Source: Siphlonurus alternatus (Eukaryota > Arthropoda > Insecta > Ephemeroptera > Siphlonuridae). From it: a stretch of 64,000 bases of DNA. A program made the position numbers and the translations under genes. Location of the stretch: contig OX463778.1 in assembly GCA_949825025.1 (NCBI GenBank), forward strand, positions 16,454,171 through 16,518,170, in the 5' to 3' direction. Positions within the stretch are counted from its first letter, which is position 1. Every line of letters begins with the position of its first letter. The notes beneath the pieces were generated by a model. That model searched no databases, had not been told where the DNA came from, and saw only the letters and a program-made list of their open reading frames with translations. Shown here one piece after another: positions 1-11,981 of the stretch.

Positions 1-3000
1 TTTTTTTTTTTTGTACATTTTAAAAATATCTTTTAATATGATGCACCTTGTACGATATTGGAATATCGATTTATTTCCAAGCCATTTCATTTTTCACGTT
101 AGCCTCTTATCTATCTCTTCGCTCTCGCATAGTGTGTGTATAGGTATACAGCACGGAGTATATTATATAGTCAGCAAGAAAGCGAGGGTGCTATTTCAAC
201 AGGCTGTCTACATCACTTTATGCCGGAAGTCAGACTTGCTTCATTTGTAATCGACACATTTCCTATTTTTCGTTCCTCTTTTTTTTTTTTTTTTTTTCTT
301 CCCCTCCCTCGTCTACTTAAATTTCGCAGCGCATGGTTTAAAACTTAAGAACCTATGCGATCTGGCGAAGCCACGCACACAGCTTCGTATCGCATGCCTT
401 TTTATAACTGAGAACCGTACGATTACATGCGTACGATTGCATAAATATGAGGCTGTGTGCGGTCCGCCATACTTTTAATAATCAATATTTTATACACAAC
501 CTCAATTATACCTTATGGGGAAATAAAATCATTAGAACCTCTTTTGTGTAAAATTGAATTACAATCTGTTGCTAGTGGTATCAGCTGTTCTGCAACATTT
601 TATTTGGTTTTGTCTTCACGTTTCTCTCCATGCCAGAGGCTGGAACCACGAGGTTCTATATACCGGAGCGATTACGACGAATTTTATTAGACTAATATCA
701 TCAAACGGAAGAAAAGAGGATATTAAAAAAAAGTTAGCAATGATTTAATCTTCTTAATAATTTAAATTGAAACTCATTGATTGAATACTTGGCATTCAAA
801 ATTAATTTGACATTTTAGCGTTGAGACATTTAAAATTTATACTCTATAAAATTTAATTGGCATAAATTAATTTGAGATAACATTCCCCTGAGCTTTACTT
901 TGAGTTTACTTTGAAATAAATTATATTACATTAAAATAAATAAATTATATTTCAGCAAACTTGAAATTTATTTGGAATATTGTGTACCATTTAATTACAT
1001 GATAAAACTTGGTTAATAAAACTTGAAATGCTAACAGCATGCTAAAAGTAGGTAAGTCATATCGATAGTAAGGTGTTACGTTCTTAAAAAAGAAAGAAAA
1101 AAGTTTCTTCTTAAGTGAAAACTTCTTACAAAGAACTTTGCATAGTTTTTAACCTAGAAATTTTTAGCATTAAAAGTTGATATCGAATTCCAGTATTAAA
1201 TCGACTTCTGAATCTAATAGATACTAAAATTGTCTAAACTAAAATGTATGTTAACGTTAATTTTTATTGTGATTTCCCCTTCTTATTTCTAACTTTTTAG
1301 AAACTAGGACGTTATGACGTGATTCACGAATGGTCGAGTTATCCAGGCTTCTCACTTATTACGTTTAGTGCCATTAAATTAGACTGGCGCTCACCGTAAT
1401 TAATAGTGAGAAACGTGCTGAATAACGCTTTTTGGATACATCTTTCGTGCATGATCGTCTTCTAAGTATAAGTAATAAATTTGAATCTCATGTAAATACA
1501 GCTTAAATATTCAAAACAAATGTAATTAGAATACATTTTTAAGTATAAATTAGAAGTATATATGTTTAAATTTGTGATGTTGATATATTTATTGACAAAA
1601 TAAGTAACAATTCCCCGTGTAATTATGTATAAAATTTTGTATTTTGTACATTCATATACTGTATATAGTATTCTGTATTCTGCAATTTAATCCTTCTATC
1701 TTCTAGAGTAACACAGAAGAAGCAATAGAACTTTTTATCTTGCTCTCTTTTTGTGATCAAAAAAAGTATTTTCCTAATGTAAATCGATCTTGTTTCAGAA
1801 CAGTGACATGTAATGCACATTTGCAAGGAATTGTTGGCTTAGCTTATAGTCTTTTTTAAAACTATATGAGTGTATATGCACAACTCGGAAAGTCACATTA
1901 TATTCTTAAATTATATCCTGCATGTAGTGTTAAAATTTTTATTTTAATATAAGTAGATGTGACATGGCCTACAAAAATGGTATTAATGCAAATGATCAGG
2001 CGAATTTATAATACAAAATTCAATGATTTGTATTAGAAAATCATTAAACAAAAATTAAGTGCGAACTTAATTTAACTTTAAAATTTTAATTTTTAATGTC
2101 TTCTTGAAACTTCGGACTTCAGAAATTAATTTTTTTTTTAATGCGTACACAATGAATATAAAAAAAAACATGCTAATGCTACACAATTCGCCATAAATTT
2201 GAAAACTGCATTGTTATGGGTCCCTTACCCTTTAACTCCCCCCCCCAAAAAACGTGTAAAATGGCTTTTGTCGAGAAGAAAATTAATCTAAAATTGCATA
2301 CCCATCATGCGTCGTTAAGTGAACAGAACTTTTTCTTGTTTTGAAGTTTTTGAACTATAGTTTTGAAAAGTAGAGTAGTTGGTACATCTGGGAGGTATTG
2401 AAAAGCTGCATCTTGTTGCAAGCTCTTTTCTCGCTGTTGTTGATGCTGTAGGCGCATGTCATTTGAAACGAGTGACGCAAGAGCGATGCAACATGCACCT
2501 GCTGCCTACATCATGGTGCTAACTAACTAGGTCTTGACTTCATTAAAACATACAAACGTTAATTAGAGAATTTATGAAGGAATTATGTTAATTCTAAACT
2601 GTATACCATTACCTACTTTTACTATAATTATTTATAATTTATGTGCTATATAATTTGTTATTTATAGCTTTTAATATTACGGTACATTATTATAATCCGT
2701 ATCAGAAAATATATTGCAAAGGGATATTAAAAGTATTAACTGGTTAAATATTATAATTAAAATGAAATATCTATTTTAAAAACATATTAAATATCTTACG
2801 ACTTTTTTTTATTATTATTTTGATGTTTTAGCTACCCTTTATGATGATAAAATACACAATATTATTGTATATAAAATATTTTTGTATTAAAAGGCTAAAC
2901 AAATGTTTATATTTTGAAATCTAATTTACTCATACATTATTTGAAATCCCTCCTGACTATGCTGCCAAAATATTACTCTCGCAACGTCAGTGACAGAGCT

Positions 3001-3233
3001 TTAAAAATGTTGAAAACTGACAACAGTTGGGAATTTTTTTTTTATGAAAATTTAGGTATTTTATATATGAAGGTGATGAATATTTTACAATATATTTTAA
3101 TGTAGTTATATATTTTAAAAGCTATTTTAGCAACTTTTAAAGACATCTAACATTCATGTTATATTGGTAGAATGATTGATGATTTTTTTATTGAAAACGA
3201 TATTGATCCAGAAAGGATATTATACATGAGAGG
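1..3233. other. AT-rich stretch without recognisable gene
   Basis: Long AT-rich sequence with only short chance ORFs, a poly(T) run at the window edge and another at 283-298, and a C-run at 2239-2246. No domain, splice-bounded exon or clear repeat end was recognised. It may hold decayed transposons too divergent to see by eye. Confidence 0.6.
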
Positions 3234-3390
3234 CGCCGCAGATCAAACGGGTTTATATCCAAACCCAAACTGGAATTTAATTTTTAAGGCTCAGCTAAAA
3301 AAAAAAAAAAAAAAAAAAAATTGACCATTTGAACCTGGATTTGAAAAGACAAGTATAGTTAACTTTCCAAATCCAGGTTCAAAAGTGGTC

Positions 3391-3431
<41 letters not shown>

Positions 3432-3493
3432 AGCTGAGCCTTAAAAATTAAATTCCTGTTGGGCTTGGATATAAACCCGTTTGATCTGCGGCG
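3234..3493. repeat. Foldback element, about 260 bp
   Basis: The left arm starts CGCCGCAGATCAAACGGGTT and the right arm is its reverse complement, ending AACCCGTTTGATCTGCGGCG at 3493. The arms match over about 65 bp, including GGCTCAGCT/AGCTGAGCC. The inner part contains A22 and T34 runs facing each other and a smaller inverted pair, GAACCTGGATTTG/CAAATCCAGGTTC. This is a MITE-like palindrome; no coding capacity. Confidence 0.8.
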
Positions 3494-3595
3494 TAATTGA
3501 GTATTACATTTGACCGCAAAGTAATTTCTGTTCAGTTGAGTTTCAGTTGAGAAGATGATGTGTGATTTTAATTAATAATTTAAAAAAGTATTAAG

Positions 3596-3922
3596 GATGA
3601 ATCTCAGTAGGTTGAGATCTCGCAATCGTACCGCCTGAATGCAACAAGACTTGCAGGGGACTTAGAATTCACCATCAATAGGTGGTATACAAATTTTGAA
3701 GCGAATCTGTATTATCAGTTTGGTGAAAATTGAGGTAGAAGTTTAACATTGGCCTTATGGACGAAAACCGGAAATGGAGCTGTTGTAAGAAAACTGCAAG
3801 ACTGAATTTGCTCAAACCATAAGCGATTAAGTTTTAGAACATTCTCGATTTTTTAAAATTTATTTCATTCGATTCGTTTGCAGGGAAATATTCTTTGACT
3901 CCAGCAGTAACTGAGATTCATC
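3596..3922. repeat. TIR element with GATGAATCTCAGT ends
   Basis: A 13-bp perfect terminal inverted repeat (GATGAATCTCAGT at 3596, ACTGAGATTCATC ending 3922) bounds 327 bp that is less AT-rich than its flanks. No ORF of note. Probably a non-autonomous DNA transposon; no second copy was seen in the window. Confidence 0.5.
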
Positions 3923-5248
3923 GTTAACATTATAATCAATAAAAATAATATATTAAAAACTTATTAATATTTAATATCAAATTAAATTTATATTATAAAT
4001 GCAATTAAAAAACAAACACAATTTATTTTTCTCTTGTTATTATAAAAACTCATTTAAAATATATAATACTGAGGAGTGAGGGATACGTTTCGTACGTTTT
4101 TTTGTTTGTATCATAATTTCTACTTACAAATTCCATCAACACTTTATTAACAGCAAAGAGTAATTTACCGCAAAACTAGTTAGGTTAACACATGCAGTTT
4201 TATATGTTTGGTTAAGTAAGGTACAGTAGCAGGAACCGCCGACGAGCATGAATAGCTCTGAAGTCTTCTCGGCTCTGAGCTCGCATAATTCATGAGCAGT
4301 CGACGCTACTGTGAAGAGAGAGTCTGTATCTGACCTATACGCTTCACTGCTGTCACTTATTCATGAATTCGTGATTGAAAGAAAATCGACAGTATGTAAA
4401 TTAAAAAAATAAAAGTATATAGAATAAATTTAATAATGTATAATAAAAAAAAAAACTTTTTTGATCCTTAACTGATTCAAATTCTTTTTTATTATAATAA
4501 TGTGAAGATCCATTGGCAGCAAAATTGTAAAGTGTATGGTGAAACGTCACTTTGATATGCAAATATGCTTGAATTTTGTTTGTCACTTCAGTCATTTTTT
4601 GTTATTACAGAGTATATTATAATTATATTTTTGTTGTGACGCAACAATTTTGAGCACTTTTACATGAGAATGTTACATCTATTTTTTTGCTGTCATCACA
4701 TCAATAAATATTTTTGCACGCGTTTGATTTGTTTATTATGTTTTTAAAGCAGAGTATGTAATTATGCTATGTTTATTTTGTTGTTACCGCAATATCAAAT
4801 TATATCAGGTAACCAATTTCATAATTAAATTACTTTAAATCGATTGAAGTATTATCACGTAATTATTGACATGTAATCTGTTTATTCATCACGATAATTA
4901 CGGTTGCAATTATGACTACTCATGTGGATGTTTAATCTGTTAGTTTATTGAGAAATGAGTTCTATGCATACATGAGGTCAACTCTAATTGCAATAAATAT
5001 AAATTACAAATAACAATAATGATATCGTATGAAATTTCTATTACACTTTATTGATTTTATAAACAATATATATTTATATTGTTTCAGAGAAATTAATTTA
5101 GTTAGCATGGATGCTTTTTATAAGTTTTCCAGCAAGACTTGAGGCAAAAGTAATCATCTGCGAAATTTAATAGTAATAAACTAAACAGATCACAGATTAT
5201 AGAGTTGTATTCTTGAAATATTGTCAAATAGACAACGTACTGTACATG

Positions 5249-5526
5249 AAATTATTTTATTGCAGAAATGAATAGAGGGTAAGAGTACCAAATTATGCTA
5301 CTTTGAATTTTCAATTTTAAGTCAGTGAACTATTTAAAAAATATAAGTACTGTCCACGCCCCCTGGACGCATCACTCCTTTACTAAAAGGATAGGACCTA
5401 AACGCTACTAGGGGCGTATCCGCACTTAAAATATTTAAAAAAAAAAAAAAAAAAACTGATTTGAAAAATCTGAACAAAATCAGAGTAGCATAATTTGATA
5501 CCCTCTACTTATTTCTAAAATAAAAC
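5249..5526. repeat. Long-TIR palindromic family, copy 1 (divergent)
   Basis: Shares the TTATTGCAGAAATG...AGAGGGTA outer arm and the TAGCATAATTTG...CCCTCTA right arm with the copies at 21.6, 27.2, 33.4, 50.2 and 54.7 kb. The centre carries GGATAGGACCTAAACGC and GC-rich CACGCCCCCTGGACGC. The terminal AATGGAGTATCGACCTCA sequence is degenerate here, suggesting an older copy. Confidence 0.6.
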
Positions 5527-5655
5527 ATTTTCATCTAGATTATCCCTTACTGGTGACTTATCACATAATATTAATGAGCGACGTTCTACAGAAGTTTCTT
5601 ATAATAATGTATACATACATATATTTAATCTAATACAGCTATAACATTCACAATT

Positions 5656-5976
5656 TTAAAGAGTCATGTGCACCTTTTTTAACCTCCTCAGCACAATCTC
5701 TATTTCTAGCTGTAATTTTGTAACCAAAACTGGTGACCATGGCATAATGTGAGATCTCATTGACTTATAAATTAAATCAACAATTAGATTTTTTGACTGA
5801 ATGTAAATCGGAATTTTGTTTCTGCTCAAATTTCCCAGTAAATTCATAAATAGGAAAAGGTGAAAGTCAATGCATTTGATAAAATAAAAATTACTACTCT
5901 TAGAAAGCATATGCCTTTGAAATATGGATTTTACTGAAAATGATCTAATAGGGAATGTATTGTATTGTTTTATCAT
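5656..5976 (-). other. Unrecognised 106-codon ORF
   Basis: Open frame on the minus strand starting MIKQYNTFPIRSFSVKSIF and ending VLRRLKKVHMTL, in AT-rich DNA. No motif, splice context or repeat relationship was recognised. It could be a chance ORF or a remnant of a transposon protein. Recorded because it is among the longest ORFs outside the LINE. Confidence 0.15.
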
Positions 5977-6578
5977 TCAACAGAGAACTAACACCCGATT
6001 ACATCTATAGATAAGGTCTTAACTTTGATGATTTTGATTGTATCAACAATATATAACTTTGAAATTTGAATTTCTTTCTAATTTAACTGTTCCTCCATCA
6101 AATTAATCAAAATACTTCTTACCTACTGAGTTTACTAGCCAACTGCACATTTCTTTTTGTAACTCCCGTCAATCATAAAGACTTTTTCTCAGTGTAGCCT
6201 GGACGATAAAGTGCCTGCAGCACCCGGACCTTGTCTCTCATCAACACCCCTTCTGTTTGTTGTCAGTCTCCCAAAATAGCCCCCAACAAAGACTGCGTAA
6301 TGGACCTGTTTTTAAAGCTCACAATATCAGTGCGAAACTTTACGGTTGCCTCCTGACAGCTCATGAATGATATATATTTAGTAAAACCAACCACCCACGT
6401 CATAGTCACCATAACAACAGCATTTGTTATTTCAATACTCAGAATTCTATTATTTATAACAATAAACTCTGCCAATGAGAATAATAATCAGGTTAAATTA
6501 CCTTTTTAATAAATGAAGTATAAAATATTTTTTTAATTAATTCTATTTATAATTAATGTTATTTTTATATAATATAAC

Positions 6579-6777
<199 letters not shown>

Positions 6778-7430
6778 TATGAGATTTGCATGTAAAAATA
6801 ATAAATTATATATTTAAAAAAAAATGTATAACATTTTAATTTTATAAAGTTATGACGTAATGTTCTATTTTTAGTAAAGGATTACAATTTAAGCGGGTTA
6901 ATTTTCCATCTACCCACCCACCCACCTATTATACCAGCAGCATGGTAAACAGGTAAGTCTTTATATATGGAAGGGGAAATGGTCATATATATACAAATTT
7001 TCATGTAGAGCGGCTTTCATCAGTCAAATTTCACTGGTGATGATGGATGCTGCTCCTGAGCGCAGGTGTCCGAACCTTCCTTCCTTCCTCTCGAATAATT
7101 AATTATTCCTCCCCCCCCCCCCACCAACTCCTCGTGATATTAGTGAATCATCAGAATCAGCAAACCCCTTCGTAATATGCAACCAGACTTACTGGAATGT
7201 TAAGCTGCTTGCCTACCTTCATGGGGTTAGAAATAATGATGATGATGATGTAAAAGCTCCCCCGCTGGCAGCCGAGGGAGTAAGACGTGTTTGTGGAGCG
7301 CTCCAGAGGGTTGTGCCGTGAGAGACTGTGAGAGACAAAGTGTTGCTACATACAGTGTCGGTGACTTTAACAAGTGTTATTTCTTAACGGTATCCAGCGT
7401 CAAATTGTAAAAACCTGAACTTCCGGAACC

Positions 7431-8576
7431 ATGGATGATTTCCGGGCTATGGTAGCGGCTTTGCGGGAGGCAAATGCAGAACAAACGAGGGTGCTGCAAG
7501 GTGAGATGCGGGGAATACATGAGCATGTGACTCAAGTAGAAACTGCTTGCATGGAGCATTATACTGAAGTTAAATCAAACGTTCAAATGCTGACAGAGGA
7601 AAATCAACGTCTTAATGACAAGATTAATATGCAAGAGCAGATTGCACGCAAAAATAATATTGTTATTTTTGACATTAATGAGTCTGAGGAGGAGAGCAAC
7701 ATCTCTTGTATGCAGTTTGTACACAAAGTACTGAGCACCATTGAGGTTTATTGCGGGGACGATAGCATCATTGAAGCTTTCAGGCTCGGTCGCATCAAAG
7801 GAAAACGCCCAATTCTTTGCAAATTCACAACTTTTGAAAAGAAAAAAGAGGTTTTATTAAAAAACAAGAATTTGGGAGATAATGGCTACTTCATAAAACA
7901 TGACCTGAGCAAGCAGGACCGTGAGCACCGTAAGGAGCTAAACTCTTTCCTAGTTGATGCCAGAAAGAAAGGTCAACATGCAGTAATCAGGGGCAACAAA
8001 CTGATAATTAATGGAACTGCATGGACCAAGGAGATGTTGAGCGGTGATAGCGGCAACGTCGCACACCAGCAAGGAGAGGACCGTGTGGACTCGGAGGGTG
8101 CCGTGCAGAGAGATGGAGAGCAGCAGAGCGCCAAAGCCGTACAGCAAGGAGGTGCAGTGGTGCAGCAACGAGCGGCGGCAGCGCGTACGTGGAAGGGTCC
8201 AGGCGGGCCAAGCCAGGCGACCCCCCTGTTGCAACAGGCCAGCCAGTCTGTCCCCACGCCCCCTGCGCCCTCCATGACGACGAGAGCTCTGTCTTTCGCT
8301 GCAACCGCAGCTAAGGCCGGGCCAAGCAGGGCAGTTACTACTGCCCCCTCTACGTCTCCAAAGCCAGGAGAAAAAAATCATAACGAGGCGGCGATGGATG
8401 TCGAACAGACGGCAAGTAAGCGTAAAAACAGAAATTCGAATAAAGGGGGAAACGTTTCGCTACAGACCCTGAGAGATGGTTTTAAGGCTGCAGCTGGTAG
8501 GGCATCAGATGATGCCGCGAAAAGGCAAAAAATAGTTATTAATAATGTAAGCAATGGGAACAATGCAGCTGCATAG
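7431..8576 (+). CDS. LINE ORF1 protein (coiled coil plus RRM-like nucleic-acid-binding protein)
   Basis: 381 codons starting MDDFRAMVAALREANAEQT. Residues about 10-75 are heptad-like and Glu/Gln-rich, suggesting a coiled coil for trimerisation. RKNNIVIFDINESEEE begins an L1-ORF1-like RNA-binding domain (about 78-205) that includes FRLGRIKGKRPILCKF and the HAVIRGNKLIINGT strand. The C-terminal third is Gln/Ala/Pro-rich and ends with a basic, probably nuclear-targeting patch (KRKNRNSNKGG). It stops at UAG 8574-8576. Family knowledge: such proteins coat the element RNA as a chaperone. ORF1 shares its frame with ORF2. Confidence 0.85.
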   Translation: MDDFRAMVAALREANAEQTRVLQGEMRGIHEHVTQVETACMEHYTEVKSNVQMLTEENQRLNDKINMQEQIARKNNIVIFDINESEEESNISCMQFVHKVLSTIEVYCGDDSIIEAFRLGRIKGKRPILCKFTTFEKKKEVLLKNKNLGDNGYFIKHDLSKQDREHRKELNSFLVDARKKGQHAVIRGNKLIINGTAWTKEMLSGDSGNVAHQQGEDRVDSEGAVQRDGEQQSAKAVQQGGAVVQQRAAAARTWKGPGGPSQATPLLQQASQSVPTPPAPSMTTRALSFAATAAKAGPSRAVTTAPSTSPKPGEKNHNEAAMDVEQTASKRKNRNSNKGGNVSLQTLRDGFKAAAGRASDDAAKRQKIVINNVSNGNNAAA

Positions 8577-11500
8577 AATTACGTACGGGGTATTTTTAAG
8601 CTAGGTTTCTGGAACATAGAAGGGTTAAAAAGTAAATTGCGACAAGATGATTTTGTAGACTTCATAAAATTATATGATTCATTACATTTATCAGAAACCT
8701 GGCTTAACGACTCTGTTAATCTACAAATTGATGAAAAATTTTTATTCATGAAAAATGTAAAAAAATGTAAGAAAAAAGGGCGCAACCCAGGAGGTGTTTG
8801 TAGCATGTATGATAATAAGTATATTAAATATGTGGAAGTAATTGAATGCAAAATTCAAGGGGTTTTATGTACTAAAATTGTTTTTGAAAATTTAACTATT
8901 TGCATTGTTAATGTATACAAACATCCGATTGAGTCGCCTTTTGCAAATAAAAGCGTATGGGAAGAAATAACAGATTTTCTTATCGAGATACAAACTGAAT
9001 ACCCAGACGCTGAGTTAATTGTAGGGGGAGATTTCAACGCTAGAACCGCCTGTGAAGTCAGTATGCTGGGAGAAATCGGAGATCCCAGTATTACTCGCTC
9101 GGATCAAATATCACGCCGTAGTAAAGACACAGTAATAAACGGGGAAGGACGTAAATTGATTAATATGTGTGAAGCTCTAGGTCTTACAATTTTAAATGGT
9201 TCTTTTCATAACGACAAAATGGGTAATTTTACTTATATAAATAGTAATGGAGCCAGCACAATTGATTACATACTGTGTTCTAAGGACATAATACCATACA
9301 TTACGGACTTCTATGTGGATACTCGCGTTGAATCTCACCATATGCCATTGATTTTACATATTGAAATTAATAAATTAATTTGTAACACTACACAAAACAA
9401 AAATATAGGCAATAAATTTAAACTCACGAAATATAAATGGGCAGGTAATACTAACTCTGAAGATTTTTGTAACGCAGTAAGGGATATAAATATAAATGAA
9501 AATTTTAATATAAATTTCTTTTATAATATAAACAACATTTTGATGGATATTGATACAAAAATTAAAGATTGTGGGAGAGATATGAAAGTAAAAAACAGTG
9601 ACAAAATAAAAAAAAAATGTCCTTTCTTCGATGATGAATGTAAGTCGGTTAAAAATGAGTTGCTATATTTTATGCACAGACATAATAATTATAATAATGA
9701 ATCCGATAGAAAAATGTGTTGTAAATTGAGAAATAAATTAACAAAATTGAAGAAGGATAAATTTATTGCCTGGAAAGAAAAAACTTATGTTGAAATACAT
9801 GATGTATTGGACACAGGTGACCAAAGTAAAATATGGGGTCTTTTTAGGAGGCTAAAGGGATACAATTTTGTTAAAAATTCTATAACTCCGTCTGAATGGA
9901 TGGATCATTTCAAGATCATTTTGGGTGGTACATATTATATTGACACCCGTATACATTTAAATTGTTTCAAATATGATGATAAATTAGACCCTCCATTTAC
10001 AGAATGTGAGCTAAGATTTGCAATTAATAGCCTCAAGAATAATAAAGCACCTGGTCCAGATGGTATACCTGCTGAGTTTTTTAAGTTTGCTTCTCTAAAT
10101 GATGAAATTTTTTTGTCTTGGCTACAAGCATTCAATGCGTTATATTCAATGGGAGAATATTATATAGACTGGAATCTGTCAATCATGCATACAATTTTTA
10201 AAAACAAAGGGAGTATTGAAATACCAGATAATTACAGAGGAGTTGCCCTGGCAAATATATTAAGTAAAGTATACAGTAAAATGTTGTACGAGAGATTAAA
10301 AAAGTGGGCGGAATCAAATAAAAAGCTGTCAATTTATCAAGCTGGATTTAGAGCGGGACACAGTACTGTAGACAATATATTTGTAGTTGACCATTTGGTA
10401 AGCAAGTACACAACACGTAATAAAGGTAGACTGTATGGTGCGTTTATTGATTTCAAAAAAGCTTTCGATACTGTAAATCGTAAAAAGTTATGGGCACGAT
10501 TATGGGATTTAGGTTGTTCAAATAAAATGATTGAAGCTCTTATGTCTATGTATGATCAAGTATTGTTTTCTATAAAATGCGGGATAAATGAGGCAACAGA
10601 ACCAGTTAATTCTTACAAAGGTGTAAAACAAGGATGCATTTTATCTCCCCTTTTATTTACTTTATTCATTGATAATTTAGTACAACATATAAATGTACAA
10701 GGGATTAATGCGCCATATGCAGGCATATTAGATGAGCTAATAATCCATATCTTGCTGTATGCGGATGATTGTATACTATTTTCTCGCACTATAAAAGGCC
10801 TGCAAATGGCGCTAGATCGCCTCAAAATATATTGTGACAGTGCTGATTTAGAAGTACATACAGGTAAGACTAAAGTTGTCTGTTTTAAGAGGGGAACTAG
10901 TATTGCACAAGATGAAAAATGGACGTTTAATGGTAAAGAGCTGGACACTGTTAGATCAATAACTTATCTTGGTGCTATGTTACATATGACGGGAAGATTT
11001 AACCAGCATATTAAATTGTCAGGGATTAAAGCAAAAAAGGCTGTGTTTGCAACTACATCAGCACTGTACAAGTTCATGGACCCCCCCTTTAACTTATACG
11101 AAAAATTTTATACCACAACAATTGAGCCAGTAGCGTTATATGGTGCAGAAATATGGGGAGTAGAAAACACGGAAGTTCTTGCTAGCATTCAGGCACAGTT
11201 CTGGAAAAGATCTCTAGGGGTGGGAAGATCTGTTTCACATTGCGGCTTACTTAAAGAGGTATGCGCTACTGATATACGTATCAAGGCGCAGTCTCGCGCA
11301 CTTATGTACTGGCTGCGATGTGCAAAGGATCTCGCGCCTCCATTGGTTGCTGTATGTTATAGGGAGCAACTGTGGCTTGGAACCACATGGGGTCGGAATC
11401 CGTGGGTTTTAAAAATAAAAAATTTATTAATTAAATATAACCTAATTGATTTGTGGTCAGGAATTGGTATTAATGAACGTCAAGTATACAAAAAAGTAAA

Positions 11501-11981
11501 AGAAAAATTAATTATTGCATCATCATCGGATATCATAACTAAATGTACGGAGAAGAAGTCATTAGTCTTATCAAAACACGATGAATGGCTCATTCCCCCA
11601 TATCTTTTCAAATGCACCAGAGACGCTAAGAGTGGTATCTTATGGCTTAGAATGGGAGGTTGGATGACATACAAGTATACAGAGGAAATTGCGGGTGTTA
11701 AAACTGCTGTCTGTCCCCTCTGTATGAAAAAGGAAACCCCATTGCATATACTCTTTGATTGTTCCAAGACACAAGAATATAGGATTAAACATAAAATATT
11801 AGACAACAGAGTTCAAATAACTACAAATTTGAACAAAATCGATGATAAAATTGTACTTGAAAATCTTGGTGCATATTTAAATAAGGTGCGAAATGTACGT
11901 AATAATGCTCTTAAAGCTAAAGAAAATAAGAATAGCACTGCACCAAATGTTAAAACTATAAAGTGTTTATGTAAAAAATAG
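8577..11981 (+). CDS. LINE ORF2: AP-like endonuclease and reverse transcriptase
   Basis: Open from directly after the ORF1 UAG to UAA at 11981, about 1134 codons. Endonuclease motifs in order are GFWNIEGLKSKL (8604 on), LSETWL (catalytic Glu), VGGDFNAR, STIDYIL and the terminal SHHMPL. RT motifs are DNYRGVALANILSK, AGFRAGHST, GAFIDFKKAFDTVN (catalytic Asp), GVKQGCILSPLLF and LLYADDCILF (YADD catalytic pair). The C terminus has a CCHC zinc knuckle (CPLC...HILFDC). No inactivating stop is seen. The first in-frame ATG (about 8748) lies after the Asn and Glu endonuclease motifs, so AUG initiation there would give an inactive endonuclease. Confidence 0.93.
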   Translation, partial: NYVRGIFKLGFWNIEGLKSKLRQDDFVDFIKLYDSLHLSETWLNDSVNLQIDEKFLFMKNVKKCKKKGRNPGGVCSMYDNKYIKYVEVIECKIQGVLCTKIVFENLTICIVNVYKHPIESPFANKSVWEEITDFLIEIQTEYPDAELIVGGDFNARTACEVSMLGEIGDPSITRSDQISRRSKDTVINGEGRKLINMCEALGLTILNGSFHNDKMGNFTYINSNGASTIDYILCSKDIIPYITDFYVDTRVESHHMPLILHIEINKLICNTTQNKNIGNKFKLTKYKWAGNTNSEDFCNAVRDININENFNINFFYNINNILMDIDTKIKDCGRDMKVKNSDKIKKKCPFFDDECKSVKNELLYFMHRHNNYNNESDRKMCCKLRNKLTKLKKDKFIAWKEKTYVEIHDVLDTGDQSKIWGLFRRLKGYNFVKNSITPSEWMDHFKIILGGTYYIDTRIHLNCFKYDDKLDPPFTECELRFAINSLKNNKAPGPDGIPAEFFKFASLNDEIFLSWLQAFNALYSMGEYYIDWNLSIMHTIFKNKGSIEIPDNYRGVALANILSKVYSKMLYERLKKWAESNKKLSIYQAGFRAGHSTVDNIFVVDHLVSKYTTRNKGRLYGAFIDFKKAFDTVNRKKLWARLWDLGCSNKMIEALMSMYDQVLFSIKCGINEATEPVNSYKGVKQGCILSPLLFTLFIDNLVQHINVQGINAPYAGILDELIIHILLYADDCILFSRTIKGLQMALDRLKIYCDSADLEVHTGKTKVVCFKRGTSIAQDEKWTFNGKELDTVRSITYLGAMLHMTGRFNQHIKLSGIKAKKAVFATTSALYKFMDPPFNLYEKFYTTTIEPVALYGAEIWGVENTEVLASIQAQFWKRSLGVGRSVSHCGLLKEVCATDIRIKAQSRALMYWLRCAKDLAPPLVAVCYREQLWLGTTWGRNPWVLKIKNLLIKYNLIDLWSGIGINERQVYKKVKEKLIIASSSDIITKCTEKKSLVLSKHDEWLIPPYLFKCTRDAKSGILWLRMGGWMTYKYTEEIAGVKTAVCPLCMKKETPLHILFDCSKTQEYRIKHKILDNRVQITTNLNKIDDKIVLENLGAYLNKVRNVRNNALKAKENKNSTAPNVKTIKCLCKK

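Noticed and set aside
7950..8381. Minus-strand ORFs of 98-143 codons opposite LINE ORF1
   Set aside because: Antisense shadows of the Gln/Ala-rich part of ORF1.
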